Below, one piece after another: positions 23,650 through 36,082 of a stretch of DNA of 64,000 bases; positions within the stretch are counted from its first letter, which is position 1, and each line of letters opens with the position of its first letter. Made by a program: the position numbers and the translations under genes. This DNA comes from Cymbidium sinense (lineage: Eukaryota; Streptophyta; Magnoliopsida; Asparagales; Orchidaceae): contig CM038215.1 of assembly GCA_021442155.1 (NCBI GenBank), positions 1,140,976 to 1,204,975 on the forward strand, in the 5' to 3' direction. Under the pieces are notes generated by a model. It was not told the origin of the DNA. It did no database searches and saw only the letters and a list, made by a program, of their open reading frames with translations.

Positions 23650-24372
23650 AAAAAGCTAAAAACCAAAACCTAAACTAAATAAAATCTAAAAAGAAAATAA
23701 ATAAACAAAACTAAACCAAAATAAAATAAAATAAAATAAAAACATAAACTAAAACCTAAACCTAAACCTAAACCTAAAAAAAAAAATAAAAAATTAAAAC
23801 TAAACTAAAATAAAATAAATAAAAATCTAAACTAAACTAAAAAAAATAAAAACTAAACCTAAAATAAAAATATAATAAACCTAAAATAAAATAAAATAAA
23901 AATTAAATAAAAACCTAAACCTAAAAAATAAATGTAAAAAAATAAAAAATGAAACTAAATCCCAAACTAAAAACAACGTAAACCTAAAATAAAAATATAA
24001 TAAACCTAAACCTAAACTAAAATTAACTAAATGAACCCTAAACCTAAACCTAAACTAAATAAAATAAAATAAACCAAAAATAAACCTAAACCTAAACTAA
24101 TAAATAAAACCTAAAAGTAAAACTAAAATAAAAACCTAAAACCTAAACCTAAAAATAAAAACTAAAACCTAAAGCTTAAAAATATAATGAAAATAAAACT
24201 AAACTAAAAAATAAACCTAAACCTAAACCTAAACCTAAAAACTAAACTAAAATAAAGAACCTAAGGTAAAATAAATAAAATAAACTAAATAAAAATAAAA
24301 ATAAAAAATAAAATAAATTAAAATAAATAAAAACAAACAAAATAAACCTAAACCTTCCATTTTACTTAATTT
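23650..24372. repeat. A-rich block AB8 with anchor
   Basis: Opens with AAAAAGCTAAAAACC, the same entry as after LN1; the anchor at 24353-24372 reads CCTTCCATTTTACTTAATTT. Confidence 0.8.
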
Positions 24373-24820
24373 AAATAAATAAATAAATAGAATAAATAAA
24401 AAAACCCTAACCCTAAACCCTAAACCCTAAACCTACAATCCTAAATCCTAAAACCCTAAACCTTAAACCCTAAACCCTAAACCCTAAACCCTAAACCCTT
24501 AAACCTAAAACCTAAAACTTATAACCTAAAACCCGAAACCCTAAACCCTAAACCTAAAGACTGAAGCCACAGAGACCACAAGCTCTGAGACATATAGTTT
24601 AAACTCTATTAAAAAAAATAAAACCTTAAATTTTAAACCTTAAACTCTAAACCTTAAATCTTAAACCCTAAACAAAAACTTAAACCCAAAACCTTAAACT
24701 TAAACCCTAAACTCTAAACCCTAAACCCTAAAGACCATAAACACTAAACACTAAACCATAAATCCTAAACCCTAAATCCTAAACCCTAAACCGTAAACCC
24801 TAAACCCTAAACCCTAAAAC
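24373..24820. repeat. CCCTAAA block with a foreign patch
   Basis: 7-mers except 24558-24612, where a non-repeat piece (ACTGAAGCCACAGAGACCAC and following) sits; its origin is unknown. The last 16 bases, 24805-24820, recur after LN5. Confidence 0.78.
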
Positions 24821-24845
24821 TTGATTATCTGGCCAATCTATGGGT

Positions 24846-24950
24846 GCTAGATTGGATGGTATAAAATTCTTTGATCAACTAACCCTTCCTAAAAAATTGC
24901 ATGGCTTGGTTAATCTGGATAATACTGGGCTTCCTTATCTGAGAAATTAA
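24846..24950 (+). pseudogene. LN5 ORF2 C-terminal fragment
   Basis: Reads ARLDGIKFFDQLTLPKKL then HGLVNLDNTGLPYLRN and TAA, matching the LN1 ORF2 end. A one-base indel near 24840 separates it from an upstream DYLANL. Only the extreme C-terminus after RNase H is kept. Confidence 0.8.
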
Positions 24951-27900
24951 TCTAATTTATTGGATTCACCTGTTTCAATACCTCTTTTACTGCATGATCA
25001 TTTTCTATTTATTGTTGTTACTTCTTTTATCTTTGCTGATGCATCAACCTAATATCCCTTATTGTTTACTTGTCGATCTCTGTGGCATGTGCTGTTGGTA
25101 TAATAGTCCTAGCTTTAATTGGGAGCTTCGCTTCTATTTTCTTGTTAATGTCTTCTTGCTCCTTTGGAATTTGCTGATGCATCATCAAATTACTCCTTGT
25201 TGGTCTTTTACTGAGCTAAGTGGCATCTATTTTTGGTTTAATTATCCCAACCTTATTTGGGGTCTTGCTATTTTTGCCTCTCCTATGCTCCATAACCTTA
25301 CCTTCACAACCTGTAGGGAGAGATCTTGCAATATCGTGGCTATAACTTTTTCTCGGTAGATTTGGAATTCTTTCTTGATTTCTAATATTCCTGATGTTGT
25401 GGGACTAGCTACTGGTCTAATTTTTTTTGTTCCTTTTCTCTTTAATGGTTTATCTTATGTTGGATGCAACATCTATGTTGAAGCTTTAATTGTTGGTTGT
25501 TGGACTTTTGGGCCTTTTGTCCAGCAGGCTGCACTTGGAGTTGGTTTAATGTATTTGTTGTATGTCATTACTAACCCTAGTTTGCATACCTGTAAGGAAA
25601 GAATCTGCAATACCCTTGTTATTATTAATGGTTCTTTGCAGGTTTGGAATAGTTTAATGACTTCCATTCAGTATGATTTCTTTGAGGATGATAGTTCTGC
25701 TGCTAGCCTGTTCTCCGTTATCCTAAAGGATTTCATTGATGAGACCCTTTTGAATGCCTATTGTGGCTCTGTTGCCCCACTACTTTTTATTGGCTTATCC
25801 TATGGTTGGAATAATTATAGTGTTGTTTAATATATGGTTGTTGGATTTCTAGATTCACTCTCCTGCAAGCTAACTTTCTATTTCTTAGCTATTTGTTGCC
25901 TGGTGTTCTTCTAAATGTCTTTGTGATTCTCATCCGGGCTGTTGCTGATCATTTTATCTATTGTTTTTTAACTTTTGGTTGTGTTAAAATTGTGCAGATC
26001 AAGCCTATTGGTAATTACTGTCCTATTGCTCTTCATGCTGCTTCTGGGGGTTTATTTTTTTTGTTCAGTTGGCCTCTCTTGAGGTTGTGGACTGCATGAT
26101 GGCTTTTATTTTTCTTCTTGGCTATTTCTTACCTCTCATTTCTCTGAATGTTTGTGCTGTTAACATCTGGGATGATGCTATTTTCACCTGCTGCTATTTT
26201 TTACTTCTTGGTTCAACTAGTCTTGGCTAGACCACTTCCTTAACTATTTGTGATTTAACTTATGCATTGTATAATTTGAATGGTTAGTTTTAAGGCCAAC
26301 TTACTGTTATTTTCTTTCTTGTTTGTTGGATGGTCTAGATAATTGAGTCTTATATCCAGCAAGCTGCTGTTGGGGTTGTTTATCTAGTTCAGCAGGGTGC
26401 TTTTGGTGTTGTCTTGCTGATTATCTTTGACAACCTCATTTTCCCTATCTTCCAAGAGAGATTTTGCAATTCACTGATCAATTTTATTATTTCCTTACTG
26501 GTTTGGACCTTTTTAATGGCTTCTCAGTTTTCCTTTACTATGGTGATGGGTTTAACTGCTAGCCTACTCAGTTTTATCTGGAAGGTTTTTTTCTGTTGAT
26601 TATCCTTTGAACCCTTTCTATTGCTATTTTACATCTTTGCTTTTTATTGGAGATTTATATGGTGGGTGTAATTTTTGTTTTATTGCTACCACTGTTGGCT
26701 TTTGGATTTTAGGGTCCTTTGTCCAATAGGTTGTCTTTGTGGTTATTATCTATTTCCTGCCTTTTATTTTTCTGACTATTTTTGCTGTTAATAATTGGGC
26801 AACTACTGATTTCTCCTGCTGCTATTTTATCCCACTTTGTTATGTTAAAATTATGCAGATCCTTGTGATTATCCATCTGATTATTTGGATCTTTACATAT
26901 TCTTTATTTACCTTGATTAGGTGGACTCTTGGCCAACTTGTTGGTATGCTTGTCTTGGTTGTTGGTGGCTGGATTAATACTCTACATGTTGTCTCTAGGG
27001 TTTTGGTTTGTTTTATTCAGCAAGCCTCTATTGAAGTTGTTGATTGCTTGGTGGCTTTTCTTTTGAACCCCCTTATTGATTTATTATATGCATATCATCT
27101 GAATTCATTGGTCTACTTTACCTACTATTGTTTTCTCCATCCTCCTTCAGTTAAACATGTATCTATTGCACTGTTTATTCTGGATGGGTGGCTTTATGGC
27201 CAGCTAGTTGGTTTTTATTGTCTTGGTTGTTTGTTGTCTTGGATATTTGCTATCTTGGTTTTGATTCTATGTTGGCTCCATCTTTGTTGTTGTAGGACTT
27301 GAGGTCCTATGTTCGACAAGTTGTTTGACATTCTTTATTCGATTATTTTTGGTGATTGGTGTCTGGGATGCTGCCTTTTAGAACCCTATTCTTATGCTCT
27401 ATCTATTTGGTTACTAACTACTGCAATGTCTTCTCTGATTGAGAGGTTTTATGGCCAACTTGCTATCCCTTGTTGTCTTGGCTGTTCCTGTCTTGGCTAT
27501 TTTTTGTCTTGGTTATCTACTGTCTTAATTTTTCTGGATTCTAATGTTGACTCTCAATTGAATCCACTTTTTGATTTATCTGCTGGTGGGTTCTAATGTT
27601 GCATTAACTATTTTTTTATTGGGGTTGACTTTATTTGCCCCTTTTATATGCAGCTGCTTTACCTCCTGATAATTGTGATCTACATTATCTGTTGTTGTCT
27701 CTATTCCCATCTGGGTTCAATTAAGTTTGTGCAGCTATCTTCTTGGTATGCTTGTCACACGAATGGGTACTATGGGCGAATCTGCCTTTTCTTTGTCTTG
27801 GTTGTTTGTTGATCAGGATTCTCTGATTTTTGGTCCTCAATGCTTCTACTGGAGCTGTAGCTCTGACTGTCTTTATTTGGTGCTATTTTTGGTAGGTTGT

Positions 27901-28924
27901 AGTCTATTTCCTGTGTTGGGTTATGCTGCCTTCCTATACAATTGCTTTTTGCCAACTACTAATATGGATATTAATAAGGGGGTTGTTCACATCTGCATTC
28001 ATTATTATGATTGGATTCATTTTCTAGCCTTTACTTCTAGGTTGTCCTCCTAGTCTGAAAGATTCATATATATATCATATGTTTAGCATGGTGTTATTTA
28101 TAGGCTCATTGACTTGCTTAGCAGGATTTCAGCAGGCTGCCTCCTTTGTTGTTTTCTTGTGGAGGGTTTATATGATGGCCTATTTCTCTACTTGGATATG
28201 ACTTTTCATGAGGTTCTGGCAAAGATGGCTCATTCTCATATGTATAAGTATTCTCATGTTAGGGTGACTATATTGATGATACTTTTCCTGCATGGGACCC
28301 CTTATCCTTTTGCCCTTTGCAATTGCCTCTCTATATTATATATGGTTTTTGTTTAGGTTTGCAGGTAATAAAGCCCATAAGACTTCCAACAACTGGCTGC
28401 AATCTTCTCACAGGTTTGTTGGCTATGATGGCTGTCATGATTTCACTCCCTTTTGGTTTGGTAGTAGCTCTTGTGATGTAACCCTTCTGCTAAAGTTTGG
28501 ATGCTCATATTTGCATCTACGCCATCTTGGTGTGACTAAGCGTGAGCCTTCTCTATCACAATTCTTTACTATCATTCTCAGATTATGATGTTTTCATTTA
28601 TCTTTTTGTCTATATTAAGTTAACTACTCTAATCTCTTTCTGTTTACATTTTTGCAGGTGCTTCTCTCTTGTCCTCTTGCAGGTTTGCTCCATAGTGTCA
28701 TGCATTCTCACGTCCTGCAGAGCATTGGCCCTAATCTTCCATTGGCTTATTATGTTAATCAATTTGTATCTTTGCTTTTAGATGTACTTAGATAGGGGAT
28801 TTACTCCTTAGGCTGATTATAGCTCTTTGAGTAGTAGTTATAGGGTTTATCCCCTTTAAGGACCTTGTAACCCTCTTTTTGTGGCAATAAAATACCCCTA
28901 CATGGAGTTTCCCTATAAAAAAAA
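24951..28924 (+). other. LN5 3' UTR with internal tandem modules
   Basis: T-rich. Segments around 25570-26100 and 26430-26960 are diverged direct repeats about 860 bases apart (GCAAT motif at 25607 and 26466; GCAGATC at 25994 and 26855). LN7 has one such module. Frames at 25375-25830 (151 codons) and 26739-27302 (187 codons) are hydrophobic but have no recognisable domain and are not kept open in LN7, so I treat them as composition effects. The final module lies at about 28422-28548, the stem-loop at 28794-28855 and AATAAA near 28887. Confidence 0.75.
28794..28855 (+). promoter_or_regulatory. LN5 3' stem-loop
   Basis: AGGGGAT-TT-ACTC pairs with GGGT-TT-ATCCCCT (one U-G pair in the upper arm). 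The loop holds GCTC-TTT-GAGT. Confidence 0.65.
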
Positions 28925-28944
28925 CCCCCTAAACCCTAAAACCT
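28925..28944. repeat. CCCTAAA remnant after LN5
   Basis: Two to three 7-mers, including the copy of the 16-base flank. Confidence 0.7.
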
Positions 28945-29570
28945 AAATCTAACTAAGAAAATAAAATATAATAAAATAAAAACCTAAACTCAAACCTAAA
29001 CATAAACCTAAACCTAAAAATAAAATAAAATATAAAGTAAAACTAAACTAATATAAAATAAATAATAACCTAAACTAAACAAATAAATAAATAAATATAT
29101 AACCTAAATAAAATAAAAACTAAACTTGAAATAAAAATAAAATAAAATAAAAACTAAACAAAAACCCCAAACGTAAAAAAATAAAACTAACAATAAAACC
29201 TTAAAAAAATAACAACTAAACCATAAACCTAAATAAATTAAAAATAAACCTAAGCCTAAACTAAAAAAAAATCCCTTAAAAAAACATAAAATAACAGCCT
29301 AAAACCTAAACCTAATCCTAATAATAAAAAATAAAACCTAAACCTAAAAATAAAATAAAATTAATACTAAACTAAAAGATAAACCTAAACTTAAACCTAA
29401 ACTTAAAAAAATAAACAAAATAAAAACCTAAACTAAAATAAATAAAATCTAATATAAATAAAATAAACTAAATAAATAAAAAAAATAAACCTAAATAAAA
29501 TAAAAATAAAGTAAACCAAAATAAATAAAAATAAACTAAATAAACCTAAACTGCCACTTTACTTGTTTTT
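28945..29570. repeat. A-rich block AB9 with anchor
   Basis: The anchor at 29551-29570 reads CTGCCACTTTACTTGTTTTT. Confidence 0.78.
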
Positions 29571-29841
29571 TAAAAAAAACCTAAACCATAAATAAAATAA
29601 AACCAAAATAAACTTAAAATCAAAACCTAAAACCTAAAATAATAAAATAAAACCTAAACCTAAACCTGAGAATAAAATAAAATAAAAATAAAATTATACT
29701 AAAAAATAAACCTAAACCTAAAAAATAAACTAAAATAAAAAACCTAAACTAAACTAAGCAAAAAAAATAAATAAAAATAAAAAAAACTAAAATAAATAAA
29801 AATAAAGTAAATAAAATGACACCTACCAGTTTACTTAAGTA
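29571..29841. repeat. truncated A-rich block AB10 with anchor
   Basis: Joined to the AB9 anchor in the same way as AB5 to AB4; anchor 29822-29841, CCTACCAGTTTACTTAAGTA. Confidence 0.76.
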
Positions 29842-30095
29842 AAAAAATAAAATAAACAAAATAAAAAAATAAAAAAACCTAACCCAAAACCTTAAACCTT
29901 AAACCTACAACCTTGAACTCTAAATCCTAAACCATAAAACCGTAAAACCAAAACCCTAAACCCTAAACCCTCCACCTTAAACTCCCTACCCTACCAACTC
30001 TTTAAAAATAAACATTACCAAACCCTAAACCCTCACTACTAAACCCTACCCCAAACCACTGACCACACCTAAACCCTACCATAAATCTAAACCCT
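29842..30095. repeat. degenerate CCCTAAA block
   Basis: 7-mers with C-rich variants such as CTCCCTACCCTACC near 29980. Confidence 0.7.
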
Positions 30096-30875
30096 AAACC
30101 TAAACCTAATAATAATAAAATAAAATAAAATAATAACATAACTAAACCTAATCCTAAATCTAAAACTAAAAAAACCTAAATTGATAATAAAATAAATAAA
30201 ATAAACTAAAATAAATAAATAAAATAATTAAACAAAAATAAAATAAACTAAACCTAAAAATAAAAACAAATAAAGATAAACTAAAAAAAAAATTAAATAA
30301 GCAGATAAAATAAAATAAATACTAAATGAAACCTAAACCAAAAAAATAAACCTAAAATAAATAAAAATAACACTAAAACTATAAAAAACATTGACTAAAA
30401 TAAAATAAAATAAACAAATAAAATAAACATGAACCCAAACGAAATAAACTAGACTAAAATAAATAAAACCAAACCTAAACCTAAAATAAACTAAACCTAA
30501 ACTTAAAATATAAAAATAAAATAAACATAAACCTAAACCTAAACTAAAAATTAAAACCTAAAAATAAACCTAAAATAATAACCTAAAAACATAAAATAAA
30601 AAATTAAACCTAATCCTAATTATAAAAAATAAATCTTAAACCTAAAAAATAAAACAAAAGTAAAACTAAGAAAAAAATAAACCAAAACCTAAACCTAAAC
30701 CTAAAAAATAAACAAAAATGAAAAAGAAACCTAAACTAAAATAAATAAATTTAATATAAATAAACTGAACAAAATAAAAACAAAAATAAACCTAAATAAA
30801 AATAAAAAAATAAAATAAACTAAAATAAATGAAATATAAACCAAATAAACATAAACCTACCGGTTTACTTAATTT
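30096..30875. repeat. A-rich block AB11 with anchor
   Basis: Full block; the anchor at 30856-30875 is CCTACCGGTTTACTTAATTT, equal to the consensus. Confidence 0.8.
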
Positions 30876-31199
30876 TTTTTAAAAACAACCCTAAACCCTA
30901 AACTAAAAAATAAAACCTCAAATAATCCTAAAGTAAAAACCTAAAACCTGAACCTAAAAAAATAAAATAAAAACCTAACCCTAAATCTAAAAATAACACT
31001 TAAAACCTAAAACTAGAAAATAAAATAAAAAAAAACTTAAACATAAACCTAAACCTAAAAAATATAGTAAAAAAAAATCTAAATAAAAACAAATAAACTA
31101 AACAAAATGAAAATAAAAATAAACATAAATAAAAATAAAATATAAAATAAACTAAAATAAATAAATAAAGCTTAAAACCTAAACATGCTTACTTAATTT
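30876..31199. repeat. truncated A-rich block AB12 with worn anchor
   Basis: Third instance of the AB plus truncated-AB pair. The anchor has decayed to CATGCTTACTTAATTTA at about 31184-31199. Confidence 0.74.
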
Positions 31200-31430
31200 A
31201 GAGTAAAAATAAAACCCTAAAATAAAATTAAAGTAAACCTTAAGCCCTAAACACTAAACTTATAACCCCAAACCCTAAACCCTAAACCCTAAACTCACGG
31301 TGGACCTAAACTCAAATAAAACCTAAACCCTAAACCAAACTAAACCCTAAACCCTAAACCTGGACCCCAAACCCTAAACCCTGAGCCCAAATCCTAAACT
31401 CAACCATAAAAACCCTAAAACAAACCTAAT
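31200..31430. repeat. CCCTAAA block
   Basis: Degenerate 7-mers with a CTCACGGTGGACCTAAAC patch near 31291. Confidence 0.72.
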
Positions 31431-32241
31431 CCTAAATAATAAAATAAACTAAAAACATAAATTAAAAACATAAACATAAACCTAAACCTAAACCTAAAAA
31501 AAATAAAATAGAAAATAAAAACTAAACTAAAATAAAATAAATCAAAACCTAAGCCTAATAAAAAAATAAAATAAACCTTAAAATAAAAAACCTAAATAAA
31601 ATAAAAACTAAATCTATAATAAAAATAAAATAAACCTTTGATGAAATAAAATAAAAAGTAAATGATAACCTAAACCTAAAAGATAAGCCTAAAAATAAAC
31701 CTAAAAATAAATAAAAAATAACTCCTAAACCCTAAACTAAAAAAAAACTAAACTTAAAACAAAAATAAAATAAACAAAATAAAATAAATGTAATCCTAAA
31801 CTAAAATAGACTAAACTAAAATAAATAAAACCTAAACCTAAACCAAAACTAAATAAAATAAAATAAAATAAACTAAAAATAAACCTAAGCCTATAAAAGA
31901 AATAAAACCAAATAAAAATAACAACCTAAAACATAGACCTAAAAAAATAAAATAAAAACCTAAACTTAAAACCTAATAATAAAAAATAAACATAAACCTA
32001 AAAATAAAATAAAATTAAAATAAACAAAAATAAACATAAACCTAAACTAAACTAAAAAATAAACAAAATAAAAAACCTAAACTAAAATAAATAAACCTAA
32101 TATAAATAAACTAAAATAAATAAAAAATAAACTAAAATAAAATAAAAATACTTAAATAAAAATAAAAAATAAAATAAACTAAAATAAATAAAAAATAAAC
32201 TAAATAATCTAAATAAACCTAAACTGGGTTTGCTTTTTTAA
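31431..32241. repeat. A-rich block AB13 with divergent anchor
   Basis: Full block ending CTGGGTTTGCTTTTTTAAA (from 32224), the same odd anchor form as AB6. Confidence 0.78.
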
Positions 32242-32753
32242 AACCCTAAACCCTAAACTATAGGCCACCTAAAGCCCTAACCCCAATCCAAACCCTCTAA
32301 ACACTACCCATCTAAACACCATAATCCCACTAATCCTAAACTGAGCCTAAACCCTAAAACCCCAAACACTAAACGAAACAGACCCTAAATCTACCTCTAC
32401 CGGACTAACTGAACCCCAGGGCCACACCTGAGCCAGGCTCCAAACCTTAAACCTAAACTAAACCACTAGGCCACCCCCTAAACTAGCCTAAACCTAAACT
32501 AAACCACCTAAACTCTTGTTCTAAACCATAAAATCCCATGACTGCTGAATCACCTCCAACCCAAAATCATATACCTAAAACACACTAATCCCCAACTCCT
32601 AAACCTAAACCCCAAACTAAACCAAACCCCTAACCATAATCCCTAAACCCTAAACTCGAAACCCTAAACCAAAAAAATAAAGTTGCTAATTAAATTAAAA
32701 ATGAAACCTAAACCTTAAAACCTAATAATCCTAAACCTAAATCTAAACTCTAA
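32242..32753. repeat. strongly diverged C-rich telomere-like block and spacer
   Basis: Between about 32250 and 32660 the 7-mer is barely kept; C, G and CCAC words are frequent (CCCCAGGGCCACACCTGAGC near 32415). The spacer AAAGTTGCTAATTAAATT (from 32680) then leads to G6. It occupies the same place as 15771-16111 but is longer. Confidence 0.7.
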
Positions 32754-33232
32754 GAATGGATGATTGATGATAGAACATCATCATCAACCGTGCTCTCTAG
32801 ATCTGGCGATGGAGGGAAAGGTGTAGGCAATGGTTATCATAGTGGTAGTGGGGAATCTAGAGGTGCTAGTGGATATGGAGGTGTTGGTCAGAGCAGTGGT
32901 GGTTATAAAAGTAGCAGGAGGGATGAAGGTTTCAACTGCGGTGGTGGTGGAAGGAGAGATCAGGGATATGATGGTGGATCCTTCTACTCGAGAGGCCGGG
33001 GTGGTTCTGATGGGAACTAGAGAAACTGAAGAACGATCAATCCGATCTACTATTTATCAAATTATGTCTTTATAGTAGAGACGGTTCTAGTTTTCTAGGG
33101 TTTTTGATTTGTTCTATGCATGCTCACTTTTATCTATGCTATCGCTTGTGTCTTAGAAAACTTGATGTGTTAGTTGGTTGATGAAATCGAAAAGAAGAAA
33201 TGTTGAATCAGAATTTGTTCTCTTTAAAAATT
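32754..33232 (+). pseudogene. G6: GR-RBP retropseudogene with a long open frame
   Basis: The RRM end is damaged by small deletions (GAATGGATGATTGATGATAG). From 32760 an 86-codon frame runs through SRSGDGGKGVGNGYHSG, GGYKSSRRDEGFN, YDGGSFYSRGRGGSDGN and stops at TAG where Trp should be. The 3' UTR is well preserved, ending GAATTTGTTCTCTTTAAAAA. It is the positional counterpart of G4. Confidence 0.84.
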
Positions 33233-33385
33233 AAATAAAACCAAAAACCAAAAACCCTAAACTAAAACTTGAACCCACCTAAACCTAAATCATAAACACT
33301 AAACCCAAAACCCTAAAAACCCAAAACCTAAAACCCTAAATTGTAAAACCCTAAACTCTAAACCCTAAACCTTAATCCTTGACAA
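33233..33385. repeat. CCCTAAA block
   Basis: Degenerate 7-mers after G6. Confidence 0.8.
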
Positions 33386-34130
33386 GCTAAATTAAAATAA
33401 AATAAAATAAAATAAAATAAAAGCATAAACTAAATCCTAAACCTAAACCTAAAAAGGAAAATAAAATAAAAAATAAAAATAAAACTAAAATAAAATAAAT
33501 AAAAACCTAACCTAAACTAAAAATAAATAAAAACTACCCCTAAAACAAAAATAAAATATACCTAAAATAAATAAAATAAAAACTAAATAAAAATCTAAAC
33601 CTAAAAAATTAACCTAATAATTAATAAAAAATAAAACCTAAACCCTAAACTAAAAAAAACATTAACCTAAAATAAAAAAATAAACCTAAACCTAAACTAA
33701 AATAAACTAAACTAAAATAAATAAATCCTAAACCTAAAATAAACTAAACCTAACCCTAAATCTAAACTAAATAAAATAAAATAAACTAAAAATAAATCTA
33801 AACCTAAATTAAAAAATAAAACTTTAAAATAAACCTAAAATAAAAACCTAAAACCTCAACTTAAAAAAATAAAATAAAAACCTGCACCTAAACCTAAAAA
33901 TAAAAAATAAAACCTAAACCTATAAAATAAAATAAAAATAAATCTAAACTAAAAATAAACCCAAACCTAAAAAATAAACTAAATAAAAACCTCAAATAAA
34001 ATAAATAAACTTAAAATAAATAAACCAAACTAAATAAAAATAAATGTGAACTTAAAAAAATAAAAATAAAAATACTAAAATAAATAAAAAATAAAATAAA
34101 TAAACCTAAACCTATCAGTTTACATAATTT
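33386..34130. repeat. A-rich block AB14 with anchor
   Basis: Full block, counterpart of AB7; the anchor at 34111-34130 reads CCTATCAGTTTACATAATTT. Confidence 0.8.
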
Positions 34131-34508
34131 AAGTAAAATAAAATAAATAACACCCTAAACCCTAGCCCCTAAATCCTAAACCTTAAACCCTAAACCCTAA
34201 ACCCTAAACCCTAAACCAGGAACCCATACGATAAACCCACAACTATAAACCTTACACCCTAAACCCTAAACCCTAAACTAACCCTAAATTATAAACCCTA
34301 AAAACCCTAAACCTTAAAGCCTAAACACTAAACACTAATCTGTAAACCCTAAACCCTAAGCCTGATACCCAAACCCTAAATCATAAACCCTAAAACCCTA
34401 AACCCTAAACCCTAAACGCTAAACCCTAAACCCCAAACCTTAAATCCTAAACCCTAAACTTAATTCTAAATAAACTAAATAAATAAAAAAAATAAACCTA
34501 AACCCTAA
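34131..34508. repeat. CCCTAAA block and short spacer
   Basis: 7-mers to 34450, then TAAATAAACTAAATAAATAA and a single CCCTAA before G7. Confidence 0.82.
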
Positions 34509-34982
34509 TAATGGGAAGAACCTTGACTGTAGGAACATCGGCTCAACCAGTTCCTAGATGGTAGGTGATGGTGGAGGCGGCAGTTATCGCAGTCATGGTG
34601 GGGGATCTAGAGGTGCTGGTGGATATGGAGGTGGTGGTCAGAGTAATGGTGGTTATGGAGGTGGGAGGAACGACAGAGATTACAATGATGGTGGTCCTGG
34701 AGGGACAGATCCATAATATGATGACGGATCCTGCTGCTCAAGAGGTGGTCGTGGTTCTGATAGGAACTGGAGAAACTAAAGAATGGTTGATCCGATCTGC
34801 TGCTTCTGGAACTACCTTTAAAGTAGAGATAGTTCTAGTTATCTAGGGTTTTTTATTTACTCTATGCATGCTCATTTTTTATCTATGTCTCGCTTGTGTC
34901 TTAGAAAACTTGGTGCGTCACTTGGTTGGTGAAATCAAAAATAATAAATGTTGAATATGAATTAGTTCTCTCTTAAAAAAAA
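34509..34982 (+). pseudogene. G7: GR-RBP retropseudogene
   Basis: Starts NGKNLD, frameshifts, then GGSRGAGGYGGGGQSNGGYGGG. It shares GGGACAGATC, CTCAAGAG and TCTGATAGGAACTGG with G5; Trp is intact and the stop is TAA. It lies 1755 bases after G6, against 1760 between G4 and G5. Confidence 0.84.
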
Positions 34983-35122
34983 CTTAAACCCTAAACCCTA
35001 AACTAAAACCTAAACCTTAAACCTAAAACTTAAACCCTAAACCCTAAAACTATAAACACTAAACACTAAACCATAAACCCTAAACACAAAACCCTAAACC
35101 CTAAAACCCTAAACCATAAACC
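34983..35122. repeat. CCCTAAA block
   Basis: 7-mers ending AAACC at 35118-35122, the left copy of the flank of the next element. Confidence 0.82.
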
Positions 35123-36082
35123 TGTTGACCTCACTTTTGGAGTGAGCTCTCAACTTCCTTATCATAGATCTAGGACTCTCATAGACACAAAGAGTTCCTC
35201 AGTCTTAAGAAACTTGTAGTGATTAGGTGAACACTTAACCTAACCCTAGAGACTTAGAAGAGGTAGCCATAAGGGTAAGTTGTGCCTTAGAGATATAGGA
35301 GAACTTGCCTACCCTATAGTCCAAACCAAATCCATGCTTCATTCTTCCAAATCAAATCTCAAATTTAAATCTAAATTCCAAAATTAAATCAAACTATCAA
35401 ATGATTCAAACCCATGATCAATTTAAACTCCAAATCCCTTCCTAAGCCCAATGATTTTATCTTATGGACTTAGCCTTAAACAAATTCAAATCACAATTCA
35501 ATTGATTTTCTCAATTATCAAATTCAATCTCAAATCAAATTCTAAATCATAAATCAATTCCAAACTCTAAATGGTTGAAACCCAAATCAAATCAAATTCG
35601 ATTTTAGCCCTTTTAGCTAAATTCTTGAACTTGGCTAAATAATACCCAAATCAATTCAAAACTTATGGATTTCCTCATGATTCAAAAATTCCTACAATCA
35701 TTGATCCAAATATAAGTACAAACTATAATTATCAAACCAAATCTAAGATAACCCAAATCAAACCCAAATTAGCCCTTTTTGACTTGAAATTGTCAGATGA
35801 ACTAAAATCCATATGGATCCAAATTACTTGCAATTGGATTTATATTTCTATATCAAGCCCATTTATCAATATAATTAAACTTGAATCAAGCCATGATCAA
35901 GACAATTAACCCATTTAGGTCCACTTGACCCAAAGTAGCCTAAAAGACCTTTTCGAGCCAAGTTCTAATTCAACCCAAATTCGATTGAACTAAGCCCATC
36001 CAATCCTGACAACATGATCAACAATTATCCTAGGTTAATCAATTGTCTTGAATTGGGTCAAACTAAGTCAACCTAGCCTATT

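Larger units (their letters stand above)
24821..28924 (+). mobile_element. LN5: 5'-truncated LINE with a 4-kb 3' UTR
   Basis: Begins in the last part of ORF2 and runs through a long 3' UTR to an A8 tail. CCCTAAACCCTAAAAC occurs at 24805-24820 and again at 28927-28942; the off-register AAAAC end makes a 16-base target-site duplication plausible. The 3' UTR is of a different subfamily from LN1, shared with LN7. Confidence 0.87.

Noticed and set aside
25375..27302. Frames of 151 and 187 codons that look like membrane proteins
   Set aside because: They lie in a T-rich LINE 3' UTR, where T in the second codon position forces hydrophobic residues. They have no known motif, and the related LN7 sequence does not keep the frame.
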